The notes: generated by a model not told the origin, from the sequence alone. Positions 43,430 to 52,958 are shown, counted from the first letter of the stretch. The stretch: 64,000 nt of DNA from Stigmatella ashevillena (GCF_028368975.1 NZ_JAQNDM010000002.1:496001-560000), one strand, 5' to 3'. Made by a program: numbers and translations.

Positions 43430-44308
43430 GTGAAGAAGCACGCCTCCCCTCCCCGCTCACGGCGGCCTCCCCTCCTCATCGTGGGCGCAGGCCGGTTGGG
43501 AGGGGCCCTGGCCCTTTCCCTGTCCGCGCGGCGCTGGCCTGTCCGCGTGCTGAGCCGGACGGAGGCCGGGCGAGACCGGGTGAAAGCACTCGGACTGAAG
43601 CCCGCCACGGACACAGAGGTACGCCAGGCACGTGTGTGCCTGCTCTGTGTCCCAGACTCATCGGTTCCCCAGGTGGCCCGGGAGATGGACCGCCAGTTGG
43701 GTCGAGGCGCGGCACTGGTGCATTGCGCTGGGGCGTTGTCCCTGGACGCGCTGGGCACGCCCCGGGGACGGCCGCTCGGCTCGTTCCATCCGCTCTGCGC
43801 GGTCTCGGATCCCCGGGATGCGCTGGCCGGGCACACGGTGGCCCTCAGCACCCGCTCGCGCACCTTGAAAACGGTGCTGCGCGGGATGGCGGACGATCTG
43901 GCGCTGCACGTCTTGGAAGTCCCTGAGTCTCAGCGGGCCGCCTATCACGCCGGAGCGGTGCTGAGCGCGGGCGGTGTGGTGGCACTGCTGTCCGCGGCGG
44001 TGGAAGCCTTGGGCTGCGCGGGGATCTCCGAGCAGGAAGCGCTCACGGCCCTGCTTCCCCTGACCCGCTCGGCGGTGCGAGGCATGGAGGCTCGCGGGCT
44101 CTCGGGGGGCCTCACGGGGCCCATTGCCCGAGGAGACGCGGGCATCGTGGCCCGTCACCTGGCCGCCCTTCCCCCGGACGCCGCTGAACTCTACCGCCTG
44201 CTTTCCCAGCGCGCGCTTCCACTGGCCGGGCCTCGCCTCTCTTCCGAAGCAACCGCGTCCCTGGCGAAGCTGCTCAAGACCCCCGGCTCCGTCAAAAAGC
44301 CTGCTTGA
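43430..44308 (+). CDS. Rossmann-like and DUF2520 domain protein
   Basis: A 292-residue protein. The N-terminal Rossmann domain (LLIVGAGRLGGALALSLSAR) resembles NADP-binding oxidoreductases, with VCLLCVPDSSVPQVARE and GSFHPLCAVSDP. The C-terminal helical DUF2520 domain (AYHAGAVLSAGGVVALLSAA, LTGPIARGD) resembles the dimerisation domain of ketopantoate or pyrroline-carboxylate reductases. The reaction of this family has not been settled to my knowledge. It starts with GTG 9 bases after the Clp gene and its end overlaps the convergent outer-membrane gene by 17 bases. Confidence 0.85.
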   Translation: MKKHASPPRSRRPPLLIVGAGRLGGALALSLSARRWPVRVLSRTEAGRDRVKALGLKPATDTEVRQARVCLLCVPDSSVPQVAREMDRQLGRGAALVHCAGALSLDALGTPRGRPLGSFHPLCAVSDPRDALAGHTVALSTRSRTLKTVLRGMADDLALHVLEVPESQRAAYHAGAVLSAGGVVALLSAAVEALGCAGISEQEALTALLPLTRSAVRGMEARGLSGGLTGPIARGDAGIVARHLAALPPDAAELYRLLSQRALPLAGPRLSSEATASLAKLLKTPGSVKKPA

Positions 44309-45914
44309 GCACGGCCGAGAAACCACTCCCGACTTCGCCTCCTCTCGCCAGGCCGACGCTGTAATAGAGATCAAACTGGAAGGTGTCGGCGAGGAGCAGG
44401 TGCACGCTCGGCCCCAGGCCTCCGACGATCCGGGCCTCCTCGGTTCCTTGCACGAGATCCCTCTGCCCGAACACCGCCACGTCGGTAAAGAGCCCTACTT
44501 TGTAGAGATCCCGAATGAGCGAGAAGCGCGCCTCCAGCCCCGTGCTGACGACGTTGCGCGTATAGAACCGGTCATCGAAAACCCCGCGCACGTGAGGCCC
44601 TCCCACGGGCTGCTCCTCGGTAAAGGGCATCTTCCCCCAGAGGAAGGCGCCCCGGCTGGTGACCCAGAAGTCATGCCAGCCGAACTCACAGACCTTCTGA
44701 TAACGGTAGGTCAACAGCCCATAGCTGCGCCCGGTGGAGTCAGGTGAGTACCGTCCCACGACCTCGAGCTCGTGGCGGCGGTCCCGGCGAATCTCGTCGG
44801 TGTCAAAAGTGACCTGTGCCGTAGCGCCCCAAAAGGGCTGAAACGTCGAGCTGGGCTCGACCCCTTCGACCTGGCTGCTGCCCTCGGCGCGGCGAAGCGA
44901 GAAGACATCGAACTTCTCGGCCCCCAGCCCCAGCGCGAGGAGCGTTCCAGGAATGCGATCATAGATGAGCCCGAGCGCCAACTGTGCCCGGGTGGCGAAG
45001 TAGCTCTCCAGCCCGACATCGGGCCGCTGGCGGCTCGTGAATTCTCCCTTGAGCGCCAGCGCGGGCCGGATGCCCAGGTGCAAGCGCGGCGCAAGCCACT
45101 GCACCTCGCTGCTCACCCGGGTGAGCGCCAGGTAGTCGTGCTCGTCGACGAGGTCCGTGCGGATCTTCGTCCCCAGCTGCGTGGTGGCCCTCCACCGGTC
45201 GGTGCCCAGCACAAGGTCCTCGCCCTTGTACTCAACGCCCAACCTCAGCCCGTCCACGCCACTCAGGCCCGCGAACACCCCCAGCCCCGTCACCCACTCC
45301 CGGCGGTGGACGACGACGTGCAGTTGGTAACCGTCGCGCGGCGGAAGAAGGGGATGGTTTGTCGACCAGCTCCGGGTGTCGATGAGGGGGATGGGCTCGA
45401 GGTCCTTCACTTGGGGCCCCAGGTGGGACACGTCGTCCCTCCTCACGAGCTCATAGTGATCGACCTCCACACCGTTGCGCTCGCGCAGCTCCGCGAACTG
45501 CCGCTTGAGGTAAGGACGGTTGAAGACGTTGCGGGGAAGTCCCAACCCGATGATCAGCTGCACCGTGCGCAGCGACCCCTGGCCCCGGAGGATGACCTTC
45601 TCCACCTGCCCCTCGTCGATGTCCACAAGGATGCGATCGCCCTGCATGGCCGCATCCACGCGCGCCAACTCGTAGCCTGCCTGGAGCAGAAACGAGAGCA
45701 GCCGGTCTCGAATCCGTTCGGCTTCGGCGCTGCTGGCCACGAAGCCAATCGGAAGATCGAGTACCGCGAGGTACAGCTCGTCGGACAGAACGACATTGCC
45801 GCTGAAGACGAGCGGCTCTCGGCGCCGCTCCGTCTCCTCAGCCGAGCTGACGCTGGCAAGCAAGCTGGCAAGCAAGAGGAGCAGCCCGCACAGCCATCCG
45901 GAACGTCCCACCAT
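44292..45914 (-). CDS. POTRA-containing outer-membrane barrel protein
   Basis: A 540-residue protein with a cleavable signal (LCGLLLLLASLLASVSSA). Residues about 30-110 resemble a POTRA-type module (LVFSGNVVLSDELYLAVLDL; RIRDRLLSFLLQAGYELARV; ILVDIDEGQVEKVILRG). The rest is predicted beta-barrel with alternating strands (LRLGVEYKGEDLVLG; HELEVVGRYSPDSTGRSYGL; FQFDLYYSVGLARG) and ends in Phe, the outer-membrane sorting signal. This fits the Omp85/surface-antigen superfamily, but it is shorter than BamA and has one or two POTRA units, so it is a specialised relative. Client unknown. Confidence 0.75.
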   Translation of the reverse strand: MVGRSGWLCGLLLLLASLLASVSSAEETERRREPLVFSGNVVLSDELYLAVLDLPIGFVASSAEAERIRDRLLSFLLQAGYELARVDAAMQGDRILVDIDEGQVEKVILRGQGSLRTVQLIIGLGLPRNVFNRPYLKRQFAELRERNGVEVDHYELVRRDDVSHLGPQVKDLEPIPLIDTRSWSTNHPLLPPRDGYQLHVVVHRREWVTGLGVFAGLSGVDGLRLGVEYKGEDLVLGTDRWRATTQLGTKIRTDLVDEHDYLALTRVSSEVQWLAPRLHLGIRPALALKGEFTSRQRPDVGLESYFATRAQLALGLIYDRIPGTLLALGLGAEKFDVFSLRRAEGSSQVEGVEPSSTFQPFWGATAQVTFDTDEIRRDRRHELEVVGRYSPDSTGRSYGLLTYRYQKVCEFGWHDFWVTSRGAFLWGKMPFTEEQPVGGPHVRGVFDDRFYTRNVVSTGLEARFSLIRDLYKVGLFTDVAVFGQRDLVQGTEEARIVGGLGPSVHLLLADTFQFDLYYSVGLARGGEVGSGFSAVLKQAF

Positions 45915-46063
45915 GCCGCTCAGAAGCAGGGGGACCGGAGATGCAGCATCAAAGGGGCAACGAGGAGCACGGGCGCGGCGCGAGAGGACATATGGCCATC
46001 ATGTAGCATCTGGCCATGACATCGTAGAGCGCAGTGTTTCGGTAAATTTCAGAGGCCTCGGCT

Positions 46064-47419
46064 TCAGCTGGCCGGGAACGCCGTCCAGCCAGCCGTCCAA
46101 TCGGTCTCTCCCACAGCGCCCTGGTAGGTAGCGCTGGCGTCGAAGAAACCGTCGGAAGGCGGCGTCCCCCCGGGGATGGCCACCTCGGGCTTGAAGCTCG
46201 GGCCCGGAACCTCAGGGGTAGGATCCTTGTAGAGCGCCTTGCTCAGCTTCGGATCCGCCACGCGGTTGCCCTTCCCCGACTCCCCCAGGAACGCGGTGTA
46301 CTCGCTGAAGTCGCTGCCGTCGCTGCTGGACTTCACCACGAAGGTCGTCTCGCCGTAGGCCACCTTGCTGGACCAGAAGGTGCTGTTGGTCACCGTCAAG
46401 CGCCCCGCATTGGCCTCGGCGATGGAGTCCGGCCCCGCGATGTCGAGGGCGAAGTCATTGAAGTAGGCGATGACGGAGTTGTTGATGTTGCCCGCGGAGC
46501 CCACCCGGAGGATGGCGCCACCCTGCGTCTGGGCCGAAGCACCCGCGGCGCGGTCCGCGCCAATGAGCGTCACATTCCACAGCGTGGGAGACGAGCGAGG
46601 GGTGGCGCTCGGCGAGGACGAGCTGTTGTCCGCCTCGATGCCATTGTTGCCCGCCAGGCGGCTCAGCTGAACGGCGACGAACTGGGCCTTGCCCTGCCAG
46701 CCCTGATCCCAGTCCAGCCCGTCATCATCCGCCAGGGTGATGACGATGTGCTTGAGGTTGGCGGTTCCGCCGAACATCTCGACACCGTCATCCAGACCGC
46801 GGTGGACTTGCACATAATCGATGGTGGTCGCGCTGCCGCAGCCACCCACCGTCAAGCCATTCAGCTCATTGTTGCCGCCCAGACGGAAGCCGGCGAACTC
46901 GATTCGCGCGTAGCGGAGGGTGCCACAGTTGTGCGCCGCATCCGTTCCGCCATACCGCGTGTTCTCGCTCTCGGGGTAGCCCTCGATGTTGTCCTCGCCC
47001 CCCTGCACGTTGGTGGGCGCCTTGCCCAGCAGGACGAGTCCTCCCCAGTTCCCTGCCTGCCGAGAGCCCTTGTCCACCGCGCTGGTGAACACGATGGGCG
47101 CCGCCGCCGTGCCCTGGGCATCGATCCGCGCGTTCCGGGTGATGGCCAGCGAAGAGTTCAGGCGGCCCTGGACGACCGTGCCAGCCTCGATCTTCAGCGT
47201 CCCCTTCTCGACGAACACATTCGTCGTGAGGACGTAGGTGTGGTCCTTCGTCCAGGTGGTGTCCTCGGTGATGTTCTGGGAGACCTCGCACACCGCCTGG
47301 CCCACCTCACAGGCGCTGCTGGCCGGGGGAGGAGGAACAACGTTCTCTTCCTTGTCATCGCCACACGCGGGAAGTACCGCAAGGGCGCACACGCTGGCCC
47401 ACGTCCGCACTGATTTCAT
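46064..47419 (-). CDS. Beta-helix lipoprotein paired with the TonB-dependent receptor
   Basis: A 451-residue lipoprotein (signal SVCALAVLPACGDD, lipid Cys at about residue 19). After a Pro-rich linker it shows a parallel beta-helix-like pattern: VFVEKGTLKIEAGTVVQGRL, GNWGGLVLLGKAPTNVQGG, TLRYARIEFAGFRLGGNNEL, DDGVEMFGGTANLKHIVITL. Proteins of this type are often encoded with TonB-dependent receptors and thought to sit at the cell surface. It follows the receptor gene after 37 bases. GGAG precedes the start at 47419. The ligand is unknown. Confidence 0.82.
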   Translation of the reverse strand: MKSVRTWASVCALAVLPACGDDKEENVVPPPPASSACEVGQAVCEVSQNITEDTTWTKDHTYVLTTNVFVEKGTLKIEAGTVVQGRLNSSLAITRNARIDAQGTAAAPIVFTSAVDKGSRQAGNWGGLVLLGKAPTNVQGGEDNIEGYPESENTRYGGTDAAHNCGTLRYARIEFAGFRLGGNNELNGLTVGGCGSATTIDYVQVHRGLDDGVEMFGGTANLKHIVITLADDDGLDWDQGWQGKAQFVAVQLSRLAGNNGIEADNSSSSPSATPRSSPTLWNVTLIGADRAAGASAQTQGGAILRVGSAGNINNSVIAYFNDFALDIAGPDSIAEANAGRLTVTNSTFWSSKVAYGETTFVVKSSSDGSDFSEYTAFLGESGKGNRVADPKLSKALYKDPTPEVPGPSFKPEVAIPGGTPPSDGFFDASATYQGAVGETDWTAGWTAFPAS

Positions 47420-47456
47420 GGTTGCTCCGTCTGAGGGGTGATTCGAGGGTTAACGT

Positions 47457-50171
47457 CTAGAAAGGGCTCCACTCCACCTGGGCCACGGCCGTGACGCCGG
47501 GCCGGTAGCCGAACACTTCGGTATCGATCTGCCGGAAGTTCGAGGACTGGTTCAGCAAGTTGGTGCCCGTCAGCTTCAGCCGCAGGTCCTCCGACAGCCG
47601 CTGCGAGACGGTCAAATCCACTCGGTGGAACGGCTGCTCATAGGTATCCGGCAGCCGGTTGAAGCCCACCTCGGAGATGCGCTTGCCGAACACGTTGTAG
47701 AGCACCGTCACCTCGGTGCCCGAGCTCTCCCGGGTGTAGGTGGCGTTCACATTGGCCACGTACGGAGACTGTCCCTGGAGCGGTCGGCTCTCGCTGGTGC
47801 TGATCTGCTGGCCGTCGCCCAGGCTCACGCGGGAGTGGATGATGCTCAGGTTGGCGCCGATCCGCAGGGGGCTCAGCACCTCGGTGATGCGGCCCAGAGA
47901 GACGCGGCCCTCCAGTTCGAGCCCCAGCGCGGTGGCGCCATCGGCGTTGCGGTACCCGACATCGCCCTGGATGGAGCTCACCACCACCTGCTCGATGGGA
48001 TCGATGAAACGCTTGAAGAATCCGCCCACTGAAAAGAGCTCGCTCTCGGTGGGGAAGAACTCCCACCGCAGATCGGCATTGTGGATGCGCGAGGAGGTCA
48101 ACTCCGGGTTGCCACTCACGCTGCGGCGGCGGATGGCGTCGTAATAAAGGAAGGGAGCCACCTCGCGGAACTGAGGCCTCGCCACCGTGAAGCTGTAGCC
48201 CGCGCGCACGTTCGCCTTGTCCGTCACCGCGTAGACCGCATTCAGCGATGGCATCGGGTTGACGGTGGTGTTGTCCGTGGACGAGGGCGCCTGCCCCTCG
48301 GCGAAGCTGCTGCCCGAATCCAGTTGCTGGGTGAAGGCCTCGACACGGGCTCCCGCGATGACCCGGAGCCGCTCCATCGGACTGAACTCGGCACTGAGGA
48401 AGCCGGCGTAGATCGACTGGAAGCCATCGTAGCTGTCGGTCAGGAACGTCCGCTCCTCGGCGAGGAACGAGGGGCCGATGTTCGCCGCGGAGAACATCTC
48501 CTCCGCCGACAGGCCCAGCATCTCGGGGTCGTCTCCGACGAAGAGGAAGGAGAAGCGGCGAGCGTCAAAGCGGCGCTGGGACAGCTGCGCGGACGCCCCT
48601 GCATTCACCTCCACCTTGCCCAGCGGGAAGCGCAGGGACACGCTGCCGCCCCCGCTCGTGTCGCCCAGCGAAGAGAAGAAGCGCTCGCCGCTGTTGGCGG
48701 CCTGGCGGAAGCGCCGGACGCCGTTGGTGTCCAGGTACAGCAGGTCCCGCGTGTCGGGCTCCTTCGCCTGTGTCACCGACACGTTCGCCTGCCAGCGCAA
48801 CGTGAGGGCGTCCTCCGCGCCAAAGCGGTGCGTGCCCCGGAGCTGGTTGAAGTTCAGGAAGCGCTGGGAGAACTTCAGGCGCGTGGCATCGAAGTCCGCG
48901 TTGTCCGTGTCGGAAAAGCCGCGCAAGAGCTGGGCCGAGTCCTCGGTGGAACTGCTCACCAGCGCCAGCAAGCTCACATCGTTCAGCGCATCCAGCTGGT
49001 AACCCGCGTTGAACAGCGCGCCCAGGTTCGTGTTCGTGGCGCCGAACTCGGACTTATAGAGATCCTTGGGAATCAGGTCCTGATCATTGATGCGGAACGT
49101 CTGGGCGTCGGCGTTGGTGACCGCGTCACTCCGGGAGTAGAGCGCGCTGGCGAGGTAGCCGAAGGCCCGTCCATTGCCCCAGGTGTGGGTGTTTCCCACC
49201 GAGGCGCTCAGGCTGCCATTGGGCAGACCACTGGAGGTCCGGCTCGTCCAGGTGTTGGAGAAGCTCTCGCTCACCGCCTCGGCCTGCGCATCCCGCGTGG
49301 TGAGGGGCCGGTCCTCGGGAACGCTGGAGGGCAAGGCGCGGGTGCCATCATCAATCCCCAGGAAGTCCAGGCTTCCGCCCGAATAGGTCCGGCGAGAGCG
49401 GAAGGTGGCCTCGGAGTTGGCGCCCAGGGACAGCCGCAGCCGGGTCTGCAAGGTGGCGGGATAGGAGTTGGTCTCGATGCCGAGCACCCCGCCGGCGAAG
49501 GCCCCGCCCATCTCGGCCGAGAAGGTCTTCTGCACCGTCAGCGTGGACAGGAGCGAGTTGGGAAAGAGGTCCAGGGGGGCCTGATGGCCATCCGGATCCG
49601 TGCTGGGCAGGGAGACGCCGTTGACGGTGGTGGCCGCATAGCGGCCCCCCAGCCCGCGCAGGAACACGTTCCGGCCCACCACCGTGGCCGACGTCACCCG
49701 CTTGACCGCATCGCCCGCGTTCGAGTCCGGGGAGCGGGAGATCTGCTCGCTTCCAATCGAATCCTGGACCGTGTTCGAGAGCTTGCGCTGGAGCAGCAGG
49801 CCGCTCTCGCTCTTGGTGTCCACGGTGCCGATGACGACGACCTCTTCGGTGAACGCACCCTCCACCGGATTGAGTGCGAGGTCGCGCTGCACGAAGCCCT
49901 CAGCGACCTGCATGCCCTTCACATCCACGCCCTCGTACTGGTCGCACCAGAAGCGGACGTCATAGGCGCCCGGCGGCAGGGCGAGCTCGTAGAACCCTTC
50001 CAGGTTCGTCTCTACGAAAGTGTTACCCCCGGAAATCACCGTGATGGGGCATACCAGCAGCGGCTCGCCCGTCTTGGCGTCCGTGAGCTTTCCACGGATT
50101 CCCGAGCCGCCCTGAGCGGCCGCGGTTCCCGTGAGTGCGGCGATGACCAGCGAAAAGGTGGTGCGAAACAT
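47457..50171 (-). CDS. TonB-dependent receptor with N-terminal carboxypeptidase-like domain
   Basis: A 904-residue outer-membrane receptor. Signal FSLVIAALTGTAAAQ, then a carboxypeptidase-regulatory-like beta sandwich (GIRGKLTDAKTGEPLLVCPI, ETNLEGFYELALPPGAYDV), a plug domain (LLLQRKLSNTVQDSIGSEQI, VVGRNVFLRGLGGRYAATTV) and a 22-strand-type barrel ending in VEWSPF with a terminal Phe. Such receptors import metal chelates, vitamins or oligosaccharides using TonB energy. The start at 50171 has GAGGG upstream and a perfect palindrome (50187-50200) just before that. It heads a two-gene unit with the beta-helix lipoprotein. Confidence 0.9.
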   Translation of the reverse strand: MFRTTFSLVIAALTGTAAAQGGSGIRGKLTDAKTGEPLLVCPITVISGGNTFVETNLEGFYELALPPGAYDVRFWCDQYEGVDVKGMQVAEGFVQRDLALNPVEGAFTEEVVVIGTVDTKSESGLLLQRKLSNTVQDSIGSEQISRSPDSNAGDAVKRVTSATVVGRNVFLRGLGGRYAATTVNGVSLPSTDPDGHQAPLDLFPNSLLSTLTVQKTFSAEMGGAFAGGVLGIETNSYPATLQTRLRLSLGANSEATFRSRRTYSGGSLDFLGIDDGTRALPSSVPEDRPLTTRDAQAEAVSESFSNTWTSRTSSGLPNGSLSASVGNTHTWGNGRAFGYLASALYSRSDAVTNADAQTFRINDQDLIPKDLYKSEFGATNTNLGALFNAGYQLDALNDVSLLALVSSSTEDSAQLLRGFSDTDNADFDATRLKFSQRFLNFNQLRGTHRFGAEDALTLRWQANVSVTQAKEPDTRDLLYLDTNGVRRFRQAANSGERFFSSLGDTSGGGSVSLRFPLGKVEVNAGASAQLSQRRFDARRFSFLFVGDDPEMLGLSAEEMFSAANIGPSFLAEERTFLTDSYDGFQSIYAGFLSAEFSPMERLRVIAGARVEAFTQQLDSGSSFAEGQAPSSTDNTTVNPMPSLNAVYAVTDKANVRAGYSFTVARPQFREVAPFLYYDAIRRRSVSGNPELTSSRIHNADLRWEFFPTESELFSVGGFFKRFIDPIEQVVVSSIQGDVGYRNADGATALGLELEGRVSLGRITEVLSPLRIGANLSIIHSRVSLGDGQQISTSESRPLQGQSPYVANVNATYTRESSGTEVTVLYNVFGKRISEVGFNRLPDTYEQPFHRVDLTVSQRLSEDLRLKLTGTNLLNQSSNFRQIDTEVFGYRPGVTAVAQVEWSPF

Positions 50172-50186
50172 GGACCCTCGAAGCCA

Positions 50187-50200
50187 CCCCACAGGTGGGG
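50187..50200. promoter_or_regulatory. Perfect palindrome just upstream of the TonB receptor start
   Basis: CCCCAC-AG-GTGGGG lies 16-29 bases before the receptor ATG, immediately before its ribosome site. It can act as an operator, or in RNA as a small hairpin near the translation start. Confidence 0.4.
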
Positions 50201-50249
50201 CGAAAACGAGGCACAGTTTGTCGATCCACCGCCGATGAGCACGTCACAG

Positions 50250-50269
50250 TTGACGATCAATTGAGTCAA
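50250..50269. promoter_or_regulatory. Inverted repeat in the divergent region
   Basis: TTGAC-N10-GTCAA, with an inner TCAATTGA, lies between the receptor gene and the class V aminotransferase gene. On the minus strand TTGACT could be a -35 element but no good -10 follows at 17 bases. Confidence 0.25.
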
Positions 50270-50329
50270 GGGACCGCAACGCGCGTCATCGTTCTGTCAC
50301 ATGGCCCGGACCGCTATGCTCCCGCCGAC

Positions 50330-51520
50330 ATGACGATCCCCTTTTCCCAGCATTTCCCTGCCCTGCGCTCCGGCTTCAGCTACCTCGACAACGCCGCGGG
50401 AGCCCAGGTGCCCACCCACGTCATCGAGGCCATCACCCAGTTCCTCTCCCAGGGAAGCTGCAATGTGGGCCAGCCCTACCCTGCCTCTCAGATCGCCACC
50501 GAGCTGAAGGCCCAGGCGCGCGCCGCCACCGCCAGCTTTCTGAACTGCGAGCCCGGTGAAGTCATGCTGGGCACCAGCGCCACCGCCCTCACCTTTCAGC
50601 TGGGACGGGCCTTCAGCCACCTGTTCAGGCCCGGAGACGCCATCATCCTCTCCGAGCTCGAGCACGAAGCCAACGCCAGCCCGTGGCGCATGCTGGAGGC
50701 CAAAGGGGTGGAGATCAAGCTCTGGAGGGCGCGCTGGCCCGAAGGACGGTTGGACCTCGCGGACCTGCGTCCGCTGCTCACCCCGCGGACGCGGCTGGTG
50801 GCGGTGACGGCCGCTGCCAACTCGGTGGGTACGACACCAAACGTGGCGGACACCGCCGAGCTTGCGCACTCCGTCGGCGCCTGGGTCGTCGTCGATGCGG
50901 TGCATTCCAGCCCTCACCTGCTGCCCGATGTGAAGGCGTGGGATGCGGACTTCGTGGTGTTCTCGCCCTACAAGGTCTTCGGCCCCCACCTGGGCTGCAT
51001 GGCCGTCCGCCAGGAGCTGCTGCCGCGCCTGCCGGCGGACAAGCTGTGGTTCGTGCCCGATGACAGCCCGCAGAAGTTCGAGCCCGGCACCGCCAACCAT
51101 GAGGGTCTGGCGGGCTGGTTGGGCGCCCTGCGCTATCTGCGCGAGGTACTCGGTGATGGAAAACCCGGACGCGCCGGACTGGAACAGGCCTACCGCCGCA
51201 TCGAGGCCCTGGAGCGGCCCTTGCTGGAGTCCACGCTGGAGCGGTTGCTGCGCCACCCTCGCATCCGATTGTACGGCCCACCAGAGCCCCAGGGGCGCGT
51301 GGCCACCTTCTGCTTCAACGTGACGGGAGTGGCGCCTCGTGCAGCCGCAACGCACCTGGGCCTGAACGGGGTGGCGGTGGCCGCGGGCCACTACTACGCC
51401 ACCCTGGCCGCGCAGGCGCTGGGCCTCATGCCCGACGGCGCCGTGCGGGCCTCGCTGCTGCACTACAACACGGCCGAGGACCTCGAGCGGCTCTTCGCCG
51501 GCCTGGACTCGCTCCCCTGA
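50330..51520 (+). CDS. Class V aminotransferase / cysteine-desulfurase-like protein
   Basis: A 396-residue PLP enzyme. The N-terminus FSYLDNAAGAQVPTHVIEAI, the cofactor-binding EVMLGTSATALTFQLGRAF, LSELEHEANASPWRML, VVVDAVHSSPHLLPDV and the Schiff-base lysine in FSPYKVFGPHLGCM are typical of the SufS/CsdA-like group. The catalytic Cys of true desulfurases is not evident in the HYYATLAAQALG region, so it may be a different class V enzyme (selenocysteine lyase, isopenicillin-epimerase-like). The start at 50330 gives MTIPFSQHFPALRSGF. It diverges from the TonB receptor unit. Confidence 0.85.
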   Translation: MTIPFSQHFPALRSGFSYLDNAAGAQVPTHVIEAITQFLSQGSCNVGQPYPASQIATELKAQARAATASFLNCEPGEVMLGTSATALTFQLGRAFSHLFRPGDAIILSELEHEANASPWRMLEAKGVEIKLWRARWPEGRLDLADLRPLLTPRTRLVAVTAAANSVGTTPNVADTAELAHSVGAWVVVDAVHSSPHLLPDVKAWDADFVVFSPYKVFGPHLGCMAVRQELLPRLPADKLWFVPDDSPQKFEPGTANHEGLAGWLGALRYLREVLGDGKPGRAGLEQAYRRIEALERPLLESTLERLLRHPRIRLYGPPEPQGRVATFCFNVTGVAPRAAATHLGLNGVAVAAGHYYATLAAQALGLMPDGAVRASLLHYNTAEDLERLFAGLDSLP

Positions 51521-51644
51521 GCGGACGGGCCAACACGGGGGCTGCGTCCTTCCTGCCTGGATTCGAACGGTTCCCCCTCACGCGGACAGACGACGGGCGG
51601 GTGGACTCGCCGCCCGGGGCGAAGTGCGGCATGGTTGGGACCCA

Positions 51645-52016
51645 ATGGAGACTGTTGAGCCGCCCGTGACACCGACGCCCGACGAGCCCCCCCGCCGCCT
51701 CACGCTCAAGGAGCGCTATGACCGGTACATGGCGCGCTTCAAGCAGTTCCTCGCGCGCTACGGCATGCTGGCCATTGCCGTGCATGTCGTGGCCTGCATC
51801 TTCTTCTTCCTGTGCTTCATGCTGCTCATCCGCGCGGGCTTCGAGGTGAAGAGCACCGAGGGTTCCGTGGGAGCTTTCGCCGGGGCCTACATCCTCTACA
51901 AAGCCACCCAGATTCCGCGGGTGGCCATTACCTTCGTCATCACGCCGTTCATCGACCGGCTCATTCGTCGGCTGCGGAACAAGGGACCCGGCCCATCGGA
52001 TCCCCCCACGCCGTGA
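51645..52016 (+). CDS. DUF1279 (FAM210-like) small membrane protein
   Basis: A 123-residue protein with a Pro-rich acidic start, then LKERYDRYMARFKQFLARYG and two hydrophobic segments (LAIAVHVVACIFFFLCFMLL; AFAGAYILYKATQIPRVAI) followed by VITPFIDRLIRRLR. This matches the DUF1279/FAM210 family, in which the motif F-x-x-x-YKx-x-xPxR is conserved; human relatives are mitochondrial. The function is unknown. The ATG at 51645 is chosen for the start; an in-frame GTG at 51624 would add seven residues. It stops 9 bases before the relic on the other strand. Confidence 0.8.
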   Translation: METVEPPVTPTPDEPPRRLTLKERYDRYMARFKQFLARYGMLAIAVHVVACIFFFLCFMLLIRAGFEVKSTEGSVGAFAGAYILYKATQIPRVAITFVITPFIDRLIRRLRNKGPGPSDPPTP

Positions 52017-52025
52017 ACACCGCCC

Positions 52026-52388
52026 TTACTGATCGATGATGCGGTAGCGCACCAGCTTCCCGCCTGGCACGTCGGCCGGAAAGAAGTACACATGTTGCTT
52101 GTCGGCGCTGATCGCCATGCCCTCGTTTCCAAGGGTCCTGTTGAGCGTGTAGGTGCCGACGGTTGCGGTTTCGGTGATGTCCCGCTTGGTCCAGGCCACC
52201 GCGCCCTTGTTGCTCAGCACCTCGCTCAGCTTGGCTTTCGAAGATCTGGTCACCGACGAGTTCAAGTCCCTGCGTGTGGCAGGCCTTGATGTCTGGATAT
52301 TGAGCAAGGACATCGCCCGCGAAGAAGTTGGGATCCGTCTGCCGGGGCAAATGCCACGTTCTTGCCAAGAGAAAGCGAACCCAAGGAT
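52026..52388 (-). pseudogene. C-terminal relic of an unidentified secreted protein, frameshifted
   Basis: Two frames carry protein-like sequence that would join into one C-terminus: upstream, PRQTDPNFFAGDVLAQYPDI with CHTQGLELVGDQIFE; downstream, from about 52240, KAKLSEVLSNKGAVAWTKRD with YTLNRTLGNEGMAISADKQH and a stop at 52026. The change of frame falls near 52238-52244. There is no start or signal peptide upstream, where the 89-bp repeat begins. The end pattern (MAISADKQHVYFFPAD) recalls a beta-propeller blade. I do not recognise the parent family. Confidence 0.55.
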
Positions 52389-52469
52389 TCAAGGGCTGCC
52401 TCTTCAGGCAGATTTCTGAAAATCATCGAAATCAGATAATTCCCTGGTTGACATCATCATCGCCAATCC
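52381..52469 (+). repeat. First copy of an 89-bp diverged direct repeat
   Basis: Matches 54638-54726 at 68 of 89 positions without a gap. It contains a stem-loop, CTGCCT-CTTC-AGGCAG, at about 52396-52411. At the sigma-54-like part this copy reads TGACATCATCATCGCC, so the -24 GG is lost. It sits 76 bases before the small membrane protein gene at 52545. Confidence 0.65.
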
Positions 52470-52544
52470 GTGGGGGCTCTACTTTTCCAACTGCCTGCTA
52501 GGAAACTGGCAACACCTGTAAACCTCGCCCATGATGGATGAGGA

Positions 52545-52958
52545 ATGAACCTCACGAAAACCTGTATTGCCCTCTCCGTACTGCTCGGCCTCGGCATGGT
52601 GGCCAACGGCCTCTTCCTGCTCGTGTCACCCAATACGTGGTACCTGTTGGTGCCGGGCGTCATCTCGACGGGCCCATTCAACCAGCACTTCCTGCGCGAC
52701 ATCGGCTTGATCTTCGTATTCGTCGGCGCCGCCTTTCTCTTTGGCGCCGCGCGGCCACCCTCGCGAATCTTTCTTTGGAGCGCGGCCACGCTCTGGCTCT
52801 GCGGCCATGCCCTCTTCCACATCATGGAAGTGGCGGTGGGCATCTGCGGGCCCTCGGCGCTCGCTCGCGATTTCCCGGGGGTCACGCTTCCGGCCATCCT
52901 CGCGGCGATGCTGACGTTCTGGGCCATCAGCAACGCCCGGCCCGCATCGTCTCATTGA
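52545..52958 (+). CDS. Small four-helix membrane protein
   Basis: A 137-residue integral membrane protein with four hydrophobic segments (IALSVLLGLGMVANGLFLLV; GLIFVFVGAAFLFGAA; IFLWSAATLWLCGHALFHIM; TLPAILAAMLTFWAI). The layout resembles small DoxX-like or DUF4267-like membrane proteins, but no diagnostic residues stand out. GAGG lies just upstream of the ATG at 52545. Its last 7 bases overlap the convergent phosphatase gene. Function unknown. Confidence 0.75.
   Translation: MNLTKTCIALSVLLGLGMVANGLFLLVSPNTWYLLVPGVISTGPFNQHFLRDIGLIFVFVGAAFLFGAARPPSRIFLWSAATLWLCGHALFHIMEVAVGICGPSALARDFPGVTLPAILAAMLTFWAISNARPASSH

Noticed and set aside
46031..46044. GTGTTTCGGTA as a second solitary IS end.
   Set aside because: Only about ten bases match the IS terminus; too short to support alone.
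50264..50269. TTGACT on the minus strand as the -35 box of the TonB receptor gene.
   Set aside because: The hexamer at 17-base spacing is TGACGT, a poor -10, so I do not call a promoter.
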